From: Comamonadaceae bacterium
GTDB lineage: Bacteria > Pseudomonadota > Gammaproteobacteria > Burkholderiales > Burkholderiaceae_C
Direction of reading: 5' to 3'
DNA length: 53,727 nucleotides
Assembly (NCBI GenBank): GCA_947450695.1
Contig: CANFWV010000018.1
Coordinates: forward strand, 1-53,727
Of the stretch, positions 7,523 to 16,313 are shown piece after piece. A model generated the notes under the pieces. The model was not told where the DNA came from. It worked only from the letters and a program-made list of their open reading frames with translations, and ran no database searches. Every line of letters begins with the position of its first letter. Position 1 is the first letter of the stretch. The position numbers were made by a program, and so were the translations under genes.

Positions 7523-8503
7523 ATGCGCCGTCAATCATTCCTTCGCACCGGCCTCGCCTTGATCAGCTTGGCCAGCGTGCTGGCTCACACCACCGCGTCA
7601 GCCCAAGCCTACCCAACCCGCGCCGTCAAAATCATTGTTCCGTTTGCAGCGGGCGGACCGGCTGACGTCTACGCGCGCTTCATCGCTCAGCGCTTGACCG
7701 AGACCCTCGGCCAGTCGTACATCATCGACAACAAGCCTGGTGCCGGCTCGGTGATCGGCACCGACAACGCCGCGAAATCGCCGGCAGACGGCTACACGCT
7801 GTTGCTCATGTCGAACACGCACACGGTCAACGAAACGTTGATTCCCAACAAGCCCTTCAACTTGATGCGGGACTTCGTGGCCGTCGCGCCTATCAACTAT
7901 TCAGACCTGGTGCTGGTCGCCAATCCGAAAGTCCCGGCGCACAACCTGAAAGAATTTATCGCCTATGCCAAGTCTCACCCGGGCAAGCTGAACTACGCGT
8001 CTTCCGGCCCTGGCACGCCGTACCACATGGCCGGCGAACTCTTCAAAAGCATGGCCGATATCGACATGGTGCACGTGCCCTACAAAGGTAGCTCGGGTGC
8101 GCGTACCGACGTTATCGGTGGCCAAGTCGATGTGATGTTTGACGCCGTGACGACCATGGCCGAACAAGTTCGTTCCGGCAAAGTGAAAGCACTGGCCACC
8201 AGCGGGCAACGCCGTTCCGACGTGCTGCCTGAAGCACCGACGATGAACGAAGCCGGCGTGCCTGGCTACGAGGCGACCATCTGGCTCGGTCTGATGGCCC
8301 CGATCGGCACCCCCAAAGCCATCGTCGACAAGCTCAATGAAGCCGTCTCCAAAATCGCCAGCCAGCCCGATGTCAAACAAGCTTGGACCAAGCAAGGCGC
8401 GGTGCCCATGATCATGAACCCAGTGGTCTTCGACAAGTACATGCGCGACGACATCGCCAAATGGAACCGCGTCATCAAGACGGCCAACATCAAACTCGAC
8501 TGA
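7523..8503 (+). CDS. Bug/TctC-family tripartite tricarboxylate receptor
   Basis: Second receptor of the pair (326 aa), with a signal peptide (MRRQSFLRTGLALISLAS...ASAQ) and the mature start YPTRAVKIIVPFAAGGPADVYAR, then IIDNKPGAGSVIGTD and the later MVHVPYKGSSGARTDVIGG ligand-region motif. It lies 26 bases after the first Bug gene with its own CCGGAGACC ribosome-binding site. The two paralogues differ clearly in sequence, so this is not a recent duplication. Probably binds a different organic acid from its neighbour. Confidence 0.93.
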   Translation: MRRQSFLRTGLALISLASVLAHTTASAQAYPTRAVKIIVPFAAGGPADVYARFIAQRLTETLGQSYIIDNKPGAGSVIGTDNAAKSPADGYTLLLMSNTHTVNETLIPNKPFNLMRDFVAVAPINYSDLVLVANPKVPAHNLKEFIAYAKSHPGKLNYASSGPGTPYHMAGELFKSMADIDMVHVPYKGSSGARTDVIGGQVDVMFDAVTTMAEQVRSGKVKALATSGQRRSDVLPEAPTMNEAGVPGYEATIWLGLMAPIGTPKAIVDKLNEAVSKIASQPDVKQAWTKQGAVPMIMNPVVFDKYMRDDIAKWNRVIKTANIKLD

Positions 8504-8511
8504 CACCCTTC

Positions 8512-9210
8512 ATGAATACACTTCAACTGATCAGCGCCGGGGCCGCACAAGCCTTGGTGACCCGTTTCCAAGAACGCTTTATGGCCCTCCACGGCTACGC
8601 CATTGAACCGACCTTTGGGGCCGTCGGTTTGATGAAAGACAAGCTGCTGGGCGGTGCGCCTTGCGACGTCCTGATCTTGACCGATGCGCTCATCGCGCAG
8701 CTCACCAGCAGCGGACAACTGGCGGCGGGTACAGCCCAAGCCTTGGGGGTCGTCAAAACCGGCATCGCCGTGAAAACCGGAGAAGCCAGACCGGCCGTCG
8801 CCACACGGACCGAACTCACCGCGGCACTGAAGGCCGCCAACGGTATTTACTTCCCAGACGCGGTCAAATCAACAGCCGGTATTCACTTCATGAACGTGCT
8901 CAAGCAACTTGGCCTCGACCAAGAGCTGGCAGACCGCCTGCGCACTTACCCGAACGGTGCCGCCGCCATGACGGCGATGGCCAAGTCCACGGAAAAAGGC
9001 CTGCTGGGCTGCACGCAAGACACCGAGATTTTGTACATCGAAGGCGTCGACCTGATCGCCGATTTGCCGAAAGAGTTTGAGCTGGCCACGGTCTACACCG
9101 CAGCGGTTTGCACGGGTGCAAAAGAACCGCAAGCGGCAGCAGACTTGATTGCCTTGCTGGCCGGGTCAGAGACGGCAACGCTGCGCGCTGAATGCGGATT
9201 TGAAGGCTAA
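8512..9210 (+). CDS. ModA-like periplasmic-binding fold protein without a signal peptide
   Basis: A 232-aa type II solute-binding fold related to molybdate/anion-binding proteins. It opens directly with the first beta strand (LQLISAGAAQALVTRF) and continues with FGAVGLMKDKLLGGAPCDVLILTDALI, the usual cluster where ModA-like proteins place ligand-contacting loops. No export signal is present, and the start at 8512, nine bases after the previous stop, leaves no room for one in a normal operon layout. No ABC permease or ATPase is adjacent. It may be a cytoplasmic ligand sensor or carrier. Function unknown. Confidence 0.8.
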   Translation: MNTLQLISAGAAQALVTRFQERFMALHGYAIEPTFGAVGLMKDKLLGGAPCDVLILTDALIAQLTSSGQLAAGTAQALGVVKTGIAVKTGEARPAVATRTELTAALKAANGIYFPDAVKSTAGIHFMNVLKQLGLDQELADRLRTYPNGAAAMTAMAKSTEKGLLGCTQDTEILYIEGVDLIADLPKEFELATVYTAAVCTGAKEPQAAADLIALLAGSETATLRAECGFEG

Positions 9211-9230
9211 GCCTTCACCCAACCCAGACG

Positions 9231-10226
9231 TCACAGCTCCAATAAGCGCGCCGCATTGCCACCGGTGACGGCAGTCAGCGCATCACCGGCCAAACCGCAT
9301 TGACGCAGCCAACCCACCGGGTCGGGCTCACCGACCGGGTAGTCGCTGCCCATGACCAACCGGTCTGTGCCAACACGCTCGATCAGCACCTGCAAGACCT
9401 GCGGATCGTAGACCGTGGTCTCGTAATAAAACGAGCGAAGAAACTCACTCGGTGTGCGGCCGCCTGTGTGGCGAACCGTGTCAGGCCGGTTGGCCGTGTT
9501 GCGATCCAGCCGGCCCATGTAGTGCGGAAAATAGCCGCCGCCGTGGGCCATCACCACCTTGAGCGCAGGGAACTTCGTCATCACGCCTTCGTAAATCATG
9601 GACGCCATGCACTTGGCTTCTTCCACCGATTGCCCGAGCGAATTCCACAGCGCGTATTGCTGGAACCACGGGTCGCGCGATCCTTCCGGATGGATCCATG
9701 CGGTGATGCCGTGTTGTTCAACCGCCTGCCAAAACGCGTGATACACCGGCGCACCCACGTAAACACCGTTGTAGCTTGACGCGACGTTGACCACACGCAG
9801 CCCCATGGCAACGCTGCGTTCAAATTCTGTCATCGCCAGCTCTGGATCTTGCAGCGGCAGGACAAAGCTGCCGACAAAACGGGTCGGGTGATCTGCCGCC
9901 CATCGCGCCGCCTGGTCATTGCAGCGTCGGCACAGCTCCAGATCGGTTTGCGGGTCCGCCCAGCTGGTGCCCTGCAAAACAGTACTTGCCGTGAGGACGC
10001 CCACATCAATGCCGCGGGCGTCTAAGTCTTCAATGATCGCCAGCGGGTCGAACATCCGTTCAACCGCCTGCTGCGTGCCCGGCCGCGGCGCTTTGGCCGG
10101 TGTGGCGCCAAAGCCGGTGAAGACGGTTTTGTTGGTGGAGGCCTCAAAGACACTGCGCTCCAGCATGTGGACGTGGAAGTCGATCACTGGCGAGCGTGAG
10201 GGCTCAGGGGTGGACATGTTAGTCAT
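9231..10226 (-). CDS. Amidohydrolase, ACMSD-like metal-dependent decarboxylase/hydrolase
   Basis: A 331-aa TIM-barrel enzyme of the amidohydrolase-2 (ACMSD) family, which includes decarboxylases of aromatic and ring-cleavage acids. The metal-binding His-x-His appears in VIDFHVHML (His18, His20). Later features are ITAWIHPEGS, VVMAHGGGYFPHYMGRLD and the Asp-containing LVMGSDYPVGEPDP. The start at 10226 overlaps the stop of the upstream Bug gene by 8 bases; an alternative ATG at 10217 would give 328 aa. This coupling says the receptor probably delivers the enzyme's substrate. Confidence 0.88.
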   Translation of the reverse strand: MTNMSTPEPSRSPVIDFHVHMLERSVFEASTNKTVFTGFGATPAKAPRPGTQQAVERMFDPLAIIEDLDARGIDVGVLTASTVLQGTSWADPQTDLELCRRCNDQAARWAADHPTRFVGSFVLPLQDPELAMTEFERSVAMGLRVVNVASSYNGVYVGAPVYHAFWQAVEQHGITAWIHPEGSRDPWFQQYALWNSLGQSVEEAKCMASMIYEGVMTKFPALKVVMAHGGGYFPHYMGRLDRNTANRPDTVRHTGGRTPSEFLRSFYYETTVYDPQVLQVLIERVGTDRLVMGSDYPVGEPDPVGWLRQCGLAGDALTAVTGGNAARLLEL

Positions 10227-11193
10227 TGGCTTGGATCTTGGCGATGCGTGCGACCTGACGCCAGCGGGCGAGGTCATCACTGAGTAGGCGTGTGAGGTAT
10301 TGCGAATTACCCGACGCGGGTTGGACATGAATGGTGGCCATGCGCTGAACCATGTCAGGCATGGCGGTGACCCGATTGATTTCTGCTTCCAGCCGTTTGA
10401 CGAACGGTCCTGGCGTGCCGGCCGGCGCAAACAGCCCGGCCCAGTATTGGATCTCCAACTCCGGCATGCCGATCGAGTTCATGGTCGGGACATTGGGCAG
10501 CGCCGCCAAGGGCGTGGGCGACGTCACGGCCAACGCGCGCAGGCGGCCGTCAGCCAACCCCAATGCTGCAGGCCCTGGGTCGACAAAGGCCGTGAGCAAG
10601 TCGCCACTGATCAGCGCGGTGATGGTTTCGCTCATGCTCTTGTACTGAATGAATTCGCCGGTGGTCTGCGTCCTGATCTTGAACTGCTCGGAGGCAAACT
10701 GGAAAGCTGGACCGGAGCCGCCGTAGTTGGCTTTGCCCGGATGTGCTTTGACGTACGCAACCAGTTCGGGAACGGTGGTGATGGGCAGTTTTGAATTGAC
10801 CAGCAAGACCAGCGGAAAGGTCGCCACCAAGGCCAGTGGAACGAAGTCTTTTTGCGCGTCGTAACGCAACTTGGGCGTCAGGATGGGTGCGAACACCATG
10901 TTGCCGATGGGCCCCATCAGGAGGGTGTAGCCGTCTGCGGGCGCCTTGGCCACAAAGTCGGTGCCGATGATGCCGCCGGCCCCGACCTTATTTTCAACAA
11001 CCACAGGCTGCTTCAGTCCGTCAGCCAGACGCGTTCCTATCAGCCGAGCCAGCGTGTCCATGCCACCGCCGGCGGCTTGTCCGACAACGATGCGAATGGG
11101 TTTTTCGGGCCATGTCTGGGCTGGGGCCAGAGCTGCAAATAGGCCACAAGAGAGGGCCAGGGCGACGCTGATGGCGAGTCGTTGACGGTTCAA
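10219..11193 (-). CDS. Bug/TctC-family receptor with a TTG start
   Basis: Periplasmic receptor of 324 aa. The mature part starts WPEKPIRIVVGQAAGGGMDTLARL and shows VVENKVGAGGIIGTDFVAKAPADGY. The only start that combines a good ribosome-binding site (GGAGAC, 6 bases upstream) with a normal signal peptide (NRQRLAISVALALSCG...APAQ) is the TTG at 11193; ATG starts further upstream add a basic, His-rich extension that does not look like a leader. It is co-transcribed with the amidohydrolase and faces away from the Liv-type operon. Ligand unknown. Confidence 0.88.
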   Translation of the reverse strand: MNRQRLAISVALALSCGLFAALAPAQTWPEKPIRIVVGQAAGGGMDTLARLIGTRLADGLKQPVVVENKVGAGGIIGTDFVAKAPADGYTLLMGPIGNMVFAPILTPKLRYDAQKDFVPLALVATFPLVLLVNSKLPITTVPELVAYVKAHPGKANYGGSGPAFQFASEQFKIRTQTTGEFIQYKSMSETITALISGDLLTAFVDPGPAALGLADGRLRALAVTSPTPLAALPNVPTMNSIGMPELEIQYWAGLFAPAGTPGPFVKRLEAEINRVTAMPDMVQRMATIHVQPASGNSQYLTRLLSDDLARWRQVARIAKIQAND

Positions 11194-11544
11194 TTTTTGT
11201 CTCCGGTGATGGCGCTTATGAGCGCTATTTTTGTGTAGTCTGAGCTGCATGCGGACATGTTGAGGTGGAGCGAATCTAGGAGGTGTGGCCCCATTCGTCA
11301 AGTCGATGTTGTGGATGCAGCCTATCCATGCCATTGATAAAGTTGGGCCAAGTCATTCGTTGCCCACAACTTGTTAAATCCTTTACCCCAAGGGTTACTC
11401 ATTAGTATTTTTGAGATACCTTGAAGTATATTGACACTCCAGCAAGCAACGATAGTCAAGGGCTACCCCCTGACTTTTCGATTTTTGACCGCCTGTTTGT
11501 GCCTGAGCTTGCTTGGCTGGCCTCACTTTTCACAGGGTTGTTTC
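11194..11544. other. Divergent intergenic region, Bug receptor / livH
   Basis: About 350 bases between two divergent operons. A TTGACA hexamer stands at 11431-11436, but no convincing -10 lies 16-18 bases downstream (only agtcaa); TATATT at 11427-11432 lacks a matching -35. An open frame entering livH from 11431 would use a TTG start but lacks a ribosome-binding site. No strong terminator, repeat or RNA signal was seen. Promoters for both operons must lie here. Confidence 0.5.
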
Positions 11545-12507
11545 ATGTCTGATGGTTTGATGCTGCTGGAGAACATCTTGCAGTCGGTGTACACGGGATT
11601 GATCGTCGGCTGCATTTACGGTTTGATGTGCGTGGGCTTGGCATTGATCTTCGGGGTCATGCGGGTGATCAATTTCGCGCAAGGCGAATTTCTGATGCTG
11701 GGCATGTACGCCGCTTTTTTTGGCTTTACCCATCTGGGCCTGCAGGCGCTGCTGGGGCCATACGTCGGGCCTTTTGTCGCGGCCTTGTTTGCAGGTGTGG
11801 TGGTCTTTGTGTTTGGTGTGGTTTTGTATGAAGCTTTTTTGCGCCACATCACCGGCATGCGGGTGGCCAAAACAGAGGGCGAAGGCCACTATCCGCAACT
11901 CACGCTGACGCTGGGTTTGTCGCTCATCATCGCCAACGGTGGCTTGCTGTTGTTCGGCTCTACCCCCGTCACCATGCGCACTCCGCTGTCATCCACGGCG
12001 TGGGAAATCGGCCCTATTTTTGGCACTGAGATGATGCTGTTTCTCAACCAAGGCAGAACCATTGCGTCGCTGGTGGCGATCGCCGTGGCAGTCAGCGTGT
12101 CGCTGTTTATCAGTCGTTCGCGCTGGGGCACCATGATGCGCGCTGCTGCCGACAACCCGCAATCGGCCACCTATGTGGGCATACATGTGGGCAAGTCCCA
12201 CCGCTTGGCGTTTGCCATGGGCTCGGGCATCACCGCCGTTGCCGGTGGCCTGATTGCCACTTACTACCCCTTCCAGCCTTACATCGGCGGCGAGTTCATC
12301 ATCATCATGTACACCGGCGTACTGCTAGGTGGCATGGGCAGTGTGTCGGGCGCATTTTTGGGTGGCATCACGATTGGTTTGGTGCAGCAATTGTCAACCT
12401 TGGTGCTGCCCAATCAGTTGCAGAACGCCGCGATTTTTGTCGCCTTCCTGATCATTTTGGTGGTGCGTCCACAAGGTCTTTTTGGCCGCAATGTGGAACG
12501 GGTGTAA
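11545..12507 (+). CDS. livH: Branched-chain amino acid-type ABC transporter permease (LivH)
   Basis: Inner-membrane permease of 320 aa with about eight hydrophobic segments. Hallmarks are GLIVGCIYGLMCVGLALIFG, VMRVINFAQGEFLMLGMY and the cytoplasmic EAA-like loop RAAADNPQSATYVGI. It pairs with the LivM half of the next protein to form the channel of a hydrophobic-amino-acid-type (HAAT) importer. The ATG at 11545 matches the family N-terminus; upstream sequence in frame is hydrophobic but has no ribosome-binding site. First gene of a four-gene operon with livMG, livF and a binding protein. The ligand may be an aromatic acid or amide instead of an amino acid. Confidence 0.92.
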   Translation: MSDGLMLLENILQSVYTGLIVGCIYGLMCVGLALIFGVMRVINFAQGEFLMLGMYAAFFGFTHLGLQALLGPYVGPFVAALFAGVVVFVFGVVLYEAFLRHITGMRVAKTEGEGHYPQLTLTLGLSLIIANGGLLLFGSTPVTMRTPLSSTAWEIGPIFGTEMMLFLNQGRTIASLVAIAVAVSVSLFISRSRWGTMMRAAADNPQSATYVGIHVGKSHRLAFAMGSGITAVAGGLIATYYPFQPYIGGEFIIIMYTGVLLGGMGSVSGAFLGGITIGLVQQLSTLVLPNQLQNAAIFVAFLIILVVRPQGLFGRNVERV

Positions 12508-12510
12508 ACC

Positions 12511-14319
12511 ATGAATCACCCTACACATCACCCACTAACGGCAGCCCCTCGCCTTGAATGGAAAAGCCCACTGGCCTGGATTCTAGGCTCCGCATTGGCT
12601 TACATCGCGGTGTCTTGGATGATCCAGGACCGCTACTACCAACTCATGTTCACCCTGATTCCGATCTGGGCGCTGGTGGGTGTGGCTTGGAATATTTTCT
12701 CGGGCTATTCGGGCCTGATTTCGTTTGGACACGCTGCTTTTTTTGGTGTCGGTGCTTACACCGTGGCGCTGTTGCTGACGTATTTCAACATCAGTCCTTG
12801 GTTCGGCCTGGTCGCGGCAGGCATGACGGGTGCCCTCAGCGGCATCTTGATTGGTATCCCCACGTTCAGATTGCGCGGGCACTACTTTGCGCTGGCGATG
12901 TTGGCCTGCCCGCTCGCGCTCTTGTATGTCTTTGAGTGGCTGGGGTTTCAAGAAGTGACGCTGCCGATGAAACGTGAAGCACCTTTGGCTTTCATGCAGT
13001 TCGCCGATCAAAGGTTGTACGTGCTGGTGGCCATGGCGTTGCTGGTCGGGGCGCTGTTGATTAATCTGGCACTGGTCCGCTCGCGTTTGGGCATGTCCTT
13101 GTTGGCGATCAAGCAAAACGAAGCTGCTGCGATGGCCTCCGGCATCAACCCCTTACCGTTGAAATTTGCGGCGATCGCGATTTCCGGCGGTCTGACAGCG
13201 ATGGCCGGCGGACTGTATGCCGTGGTGCTGCTGATCGTCACACCCGCCGCCGTGTTTGGCATGCTGTCCTCGGCCCAAGCGCTGATCGTGACGCTCTTTG
13301 GCGGCATCGCCACCATCGCCGGTCCGGTGATTGGTGCGCTGGTGTTGATCCCGTTGGGCGAGGTTTTGCACGCAGAGTTGGGAAGTCGCTTTCCCGGCAT
13401 TCAGGGCGTTGTCTTTGGTGCGGCCATTGTCTTGGTGGTGCTGACGGCCCCCGAGGGCATCTGGCCCTGGCTTCGGGCCCGCAAAAGCAAGTCGGCGCAA
13501 GCGCCGCTGGCGCCTTTGAACTTGAACGTCGAACCCTTTGTTCGCCCCGCCACCCAAAGAACTTCTGCTTCGGCCAACGCGCCTCAAAAGATCATATCGG
13601 TGACAGACATCACCGTTCGGTACGGCGGCCTGTTCGCACTGAAGGACGTTTCTTTTGACGTGTATCGCGGTGAAATTTTGGGCATCATCGGCCCCAATGG
13701 CGCTGGCAAAACCACCCTCTTCAACACGCTGAACGGCTTTGTCAAACCCCAAACCGGCGCTTGGGCATTGGACGGCAAACCTTTAGCAGGATTGACCGCG
13801 TATCAAATCTGCCGAGCCGGTATCGGCCGCACGTTTCAAGTGGTGCGTCCTTTTTCTCGCATGACCGTTTTAGACAGTGTGGTCATCGCCACCTTCTTCT
13901 CACAGTCCAACCGCGAGTTGGCCTACCAGATGGCCCGCGCGGCCGTCGAGCAAGTGGGACTCAAGGACCGCAGCCGCGCACTGGTGTCTGGTTTGACGAC
14001 CGTCGAACTGCGACTGATGGAACTGGCGCGAGCGCTGGCCCCCCGTCCGAAAGTATTGCTGCTGGACGAAATTTTGGCCGGCTTGGGCAGCAACGAAACC
14101 GAACACGTGTTGAAGGTCGTGGAGTCCATTCGCCAAAGCGGCATGACGGTGGTCATCATCGAACACACCATGCACGCGATGGTTCGTTTGGCCGATCGAC
14201 TGATTGTTTTAGACCATGGTGCGGTCTGCGCGCAGGGTGATCCGCTAGAGGTCACCAACGACCCTCTGGTCATTGAGGCTTACCTGGGTAAGCGATGGAG
14301 TCTCCGTGCTAAAAATTGA
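12511..14319 (+). CDS. Fused LivM permease - LivG ATPase
   Basis: A 602-aa fusion. Residues about 20-325 are a LivM-type permease (YSGLISFGHAAFFGVGAYT; IAISGGLTAMAGGLYAV). After a Pro/Ala/Ser-rich linker (about 325-360), residues about 362-600 are an ATP-binding subunit. Walker A is GPNGAGKTTLFN and Walker B is VLLLDEILAGL. The ABC signature is unusual, reading LTTVELRLMELARAL where most ATPases have LSGGQ. Known in Burkholderiales as a LivMG fusion. The start lies three bases after livH, so translation is coupled. The domain order fixes one permease to one ATPase; LivF must provide the second nucleotide-binding site. Confidence 0.92.
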   Translation: MNHPTHHPLTAAPRLEWKSPLAWILGSALAYIAVSWMIQDRYYQLMFTLIPIWALVGVAWNIFSGYSGLISFGHAAFFGVGAYTVALLLTYFNISPWFGLVAAGMTGALSGILIGIPTFRLRGHYFALAMLACPLALLYVFEWLGFQEVTLPMKREAPLAFMQFADQRLYVLVAMALLVGALLINLALVRSRLGMSLLAIKQNEAAAMASGINPLPLKFAAIAISGGLTAMAGGLYAVVLLIVTPAAVFGMLSSAQALIVTLFGGIATIAGPVIGALVLIPLGEVLHAELGSRFPGIQGVVFGAAIVLVVLTAPEGIWPWLRARKSKSAQAPLAPLNLNVEPFVRPATQRTSASANAPQKIISVTDITVRYGGLFALKDVSFDVYRGEILGIIGPNGAGKTTLFNTLNGFVKPQTGAWALDGKPLAGLTAYQICRAGIGRTFQVVRPFSRMTVLDSVVIATFFSQSNRELAYQMARAAVEQVGLKDRSRALVSGLTTVELRLMELARALAPRPKVLLLDEILAGLGSNETEHVLKVVESIRQSGMTVVIIEHTMHAMVRLADRLIVLDHGAVCAQGDPLEVTNDPLVIEAYLGKRWSLRAKN

Positions 14320-15013
14320 AGGGCTGAGCGTTTTTTATGACGGCTTGTGCGCGCTGGAAGCGGTGCACTTGGAGATCAACACCGGCGAGTTTGTCGCCGT
14401 GGTCGGTCCCAACGGTGCAGGCAAGACCACCTTGTTCAAAGCTATTTCCGGCGTGATCCCAACGGCCGCAGGCAGTCTGCATTACAACGGGACTGACTTG
14501 GCCTTGACCGAGCCCCATCTTCGGGCTTCGCTGGGCATTGCCCATGTGCCCGAAGGACGACAGGTTTTCCCGAGCTTGTCGGTTTTTGAGAATCTGCAGA
14601 TGGGCGCGCAAACTGCCGCAGCGCGCCACGCTTGGAAGCAGTCGATCGACTTTATTTACGCCATGTTTCCCCGCTTGGCCGAGCGCAGCAAGCAAGCGGC
14701 CGGCACGCTGTCGGGCGGTGAGCAGCAAATGGTGGCGATTGGCCGAGGGCTCGCATCCACACCGAAATTGTTGATGCTTGACGAACCTTCCATGGGACTG
14801 GCACCGGCAGTGGCCGATCAAATTTTCGAATGCATTCAGCGCATTCACCGCGAGCAAGGCATCAGCATTTTGCTGGTCGAGCAGCGCGTTGGCGAGGCGC
14901 TGGAAAGCTGTGACCGCGGCTATGTGCTTGAGTCCGGGCGCATGGTCATGAGCGGTACACATGAAGAGCTGATGCGTGACTCGCGCATCAAAAAATCGTA
15001 TTTGGGTCTTTAA
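14306..15013 (+). CDS. livF: ABC transporter ATP-binding protein (LivF)
   Basis: Cytoplasmic ATPase of 235 aa. Walker A GPNGAGKTTLFKAI, signature GTLSGGEQQMVAIGR, Walker B LLMLDEPSMGLAP and the H-loop-region LLVEQRVGEAL are all standard LivF. The start is the GTG at 14306, 5-6 bases after GGAG and overlapping the end of the LivMG gene by 14 bases. A TTG at 14273 would only add residues with no family match. Its canonical signature complements the atypical one of the fused LivG domain. Confidence 0.92.
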   Translation: MLKIEGLSVFYDGLCALEAVHLEINTGEFVAVVGPNGAGKTTLFKAISGVIPTAAGSLHYNGTDLALTEPHLRASLGIAHVPEGRQVFPSLSVFENLQMGAQTAAARHAWKQSIDFIYAMFPRLAERSKQAAGTLSGGEQQMVAIGRGLASTPKLLMLDEPSMGLAPAVADQIFECIQRIHREQGISILLVEQRVGEALESCDRGYVLESGRMVMSGTHEELMRDSRIKKSYLGL

Positions 15014-15038
15014 CGTTAGCCACATCAAGGAGATAGAC

Positions 15039-16271
15039 ATGACACAGCATCAACGACGCAACATACTTTTGGGCGGAGCCGCACTGGCTGCCTCTGGCTT
15101 TGCTGGCTTGGCGCAAGCCCAGGCAAAAGAGGTCAAAGTCGCCATCGCAGTTCCCTTGTCGGGCGCCTGGGCGCGCAACGGCGAGCTTCACCTCAAGGGT
15201 GCGCAAATGGGCGTCGAAGACATCAACGCAGCGGGCGGCATCAAAGCCTTAGGTGGCGCCAAAATGAAACTGGTGGTGGTGGACTCTGGCGACAGCACAG
15301 AGAAAGCCAAGAATGCAGCGCAACGCCTGATGTCACAAGAGCCCGATTTGGTTGGCGGAACCGGCGCCTTTGTGAGTTCGTTCACGTTGGCGATCACTGA
15401 AATCACTGAGCGCGCAGAAGTGCCTTGGTTGACGCTGTCGTACTCAGACCAGATCACCGAACGCGGCTACAAATATGTGTTCCAAACCTCTTCTGTCGCC
15501 AGCAAGCAGTCCGAAGATGCGCTGCCGGCCTTGATGGAAATCGCCAGACTGTCGAAATCGGCAAGACCCAAAACCGTCGGCATCTTGATGGACAACACGG
15601 CGTCGCCAAAAGCCTTTACCAAACCCATGCGAGAAGGCGGCTTCGACAAGCTGGGTTTGAAGCTGGTCGTCGATGAAGTGTTCACCCCGCCGATGTCCGA
15701 CGCCACCGCGATGGTTCAGAAAGTCCGCAACGCCCGACCCGATATTTTGCTGATGTTGACCACCAACATTCCAGACACCAAACTGATCTTGGAAAAATTG
15801 AACGAAATGGGCCTCGGCCGTGGCCGCATTCCGATCTTGGGCAATGGCGGGCACATGGGGGCGCCAGAGCTGCTCAACGTGGTGGGCAAAGAGCAAATGG
15901 AGGGCGTGATGGCCGCCATGGCCAACTGGAGTGGCAAGGGCCACGAGAAGTTGGTGACGGACTTCAAGGCCCGCTTCAAAGAGCCATGGATGCCGCAAGA
16001 CAGCGTCTCGACTTACGGCGACATGTGGATCTTCAAAGATGCCATGGAGAAAGCCGGCTCAGCCGACCCTAAAAAGGTCGCCGCGGCGATCCGTAGTTTC
16101 AATGAAACCGGCGGTGCGGCGCGCTATTTTCCGGGCGGCAAACTGGCCTTCGAAGCCAATGGCCGCCGCGCCAACGCCGACTTGGTGATTATTCAATGGC
16201 AAAACGGCGAACCCAAAACGGTGTTCCCGACAGCCTTTGCGTCGAATACTGCTTTGTGGCCTAAGCGCTAA
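15039..16271 (+). CDS. ABC transporter substrate-binding protein, Liv/HAAT type
   Basis: Periplasmic type I binding protein of 410 aa in the LivK/AmiC-like family. The leader reads MTQHQRRNILLGGAALAASG and contains a twin-arginine pair, so Tat export is possible. The mature domain opens VKVAIAVPLSGAWARNGELHLKGAQMGVEDIN and shows the family's VVVDSGDSTEKAKNAAQRL and later NARPDILLMLTTNIPDTKLI. AAGGAGAT precedes the ATG. It is the last gene of the operon, 25 bases after livF. Ligand unknown; the distance from true LivJ suggests a non-amino-acid substrate. Confidence 0.9.
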   Translation: MTQHQRRNILLGGAALAASGFAGLAQAQAKEVKVAIAVPLSGAWARNGELHLKGAQMGVEDINAAGGIKALGGAKMKLVVVDSGDSTEKAKNAAQRLMSQEPDLVGGTGAFVSSFTLAITEITERAEVPWLTLSYSDQITERGYKYVFQTSSVASKQSEDALPALMEIARLSKSARPKTVGILMDNTASPKAFTKPMREGGFDKLGLKLVVDEVFTPPMSDATAMVQKVRNARPDILLMLTTNIPDTKLILEKLNEMGLGRGRIPILGNGGHMGAPELLNVVGKEQMEGVMAAMANWSGKGHEKLVTDFKARFKEPWMPQDSVSTYGDMWIFKDAMEKAGSADPKKVAAAIRSFNETGGAARYFPGGKLAFEANGRRANADLVIIQWQNGEPKTVFPTAFASNTALWPKR

Positions 16272-16290
16272 GGTGGAAAGAGCTTGAACG

Positions 16291-16313
16291 GTTGGGCTGT
16301 TCAACAGTCCAAC
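16291..16313. terminator. Possible bidirectional terminator hairpin
   Basis: GTTGGGCTGTT and AACAGTCCAAC form an 11-base stem with one G-T pair around a single base. It sits at the convergent 3' ends of the binding-protein gene and the dehalogenase gene (its stop is inside). There is no T-run on either side, so function as an intrinsic terminator is uncertain. Confidence 0.35.

Noticed and set aside
11431..11460. TTGACA as a sigma-70 promoter for livH
   Set aside because: No acceptable -10 hexamer at 16-18 bases. Kept only as a note on the intergenic region.
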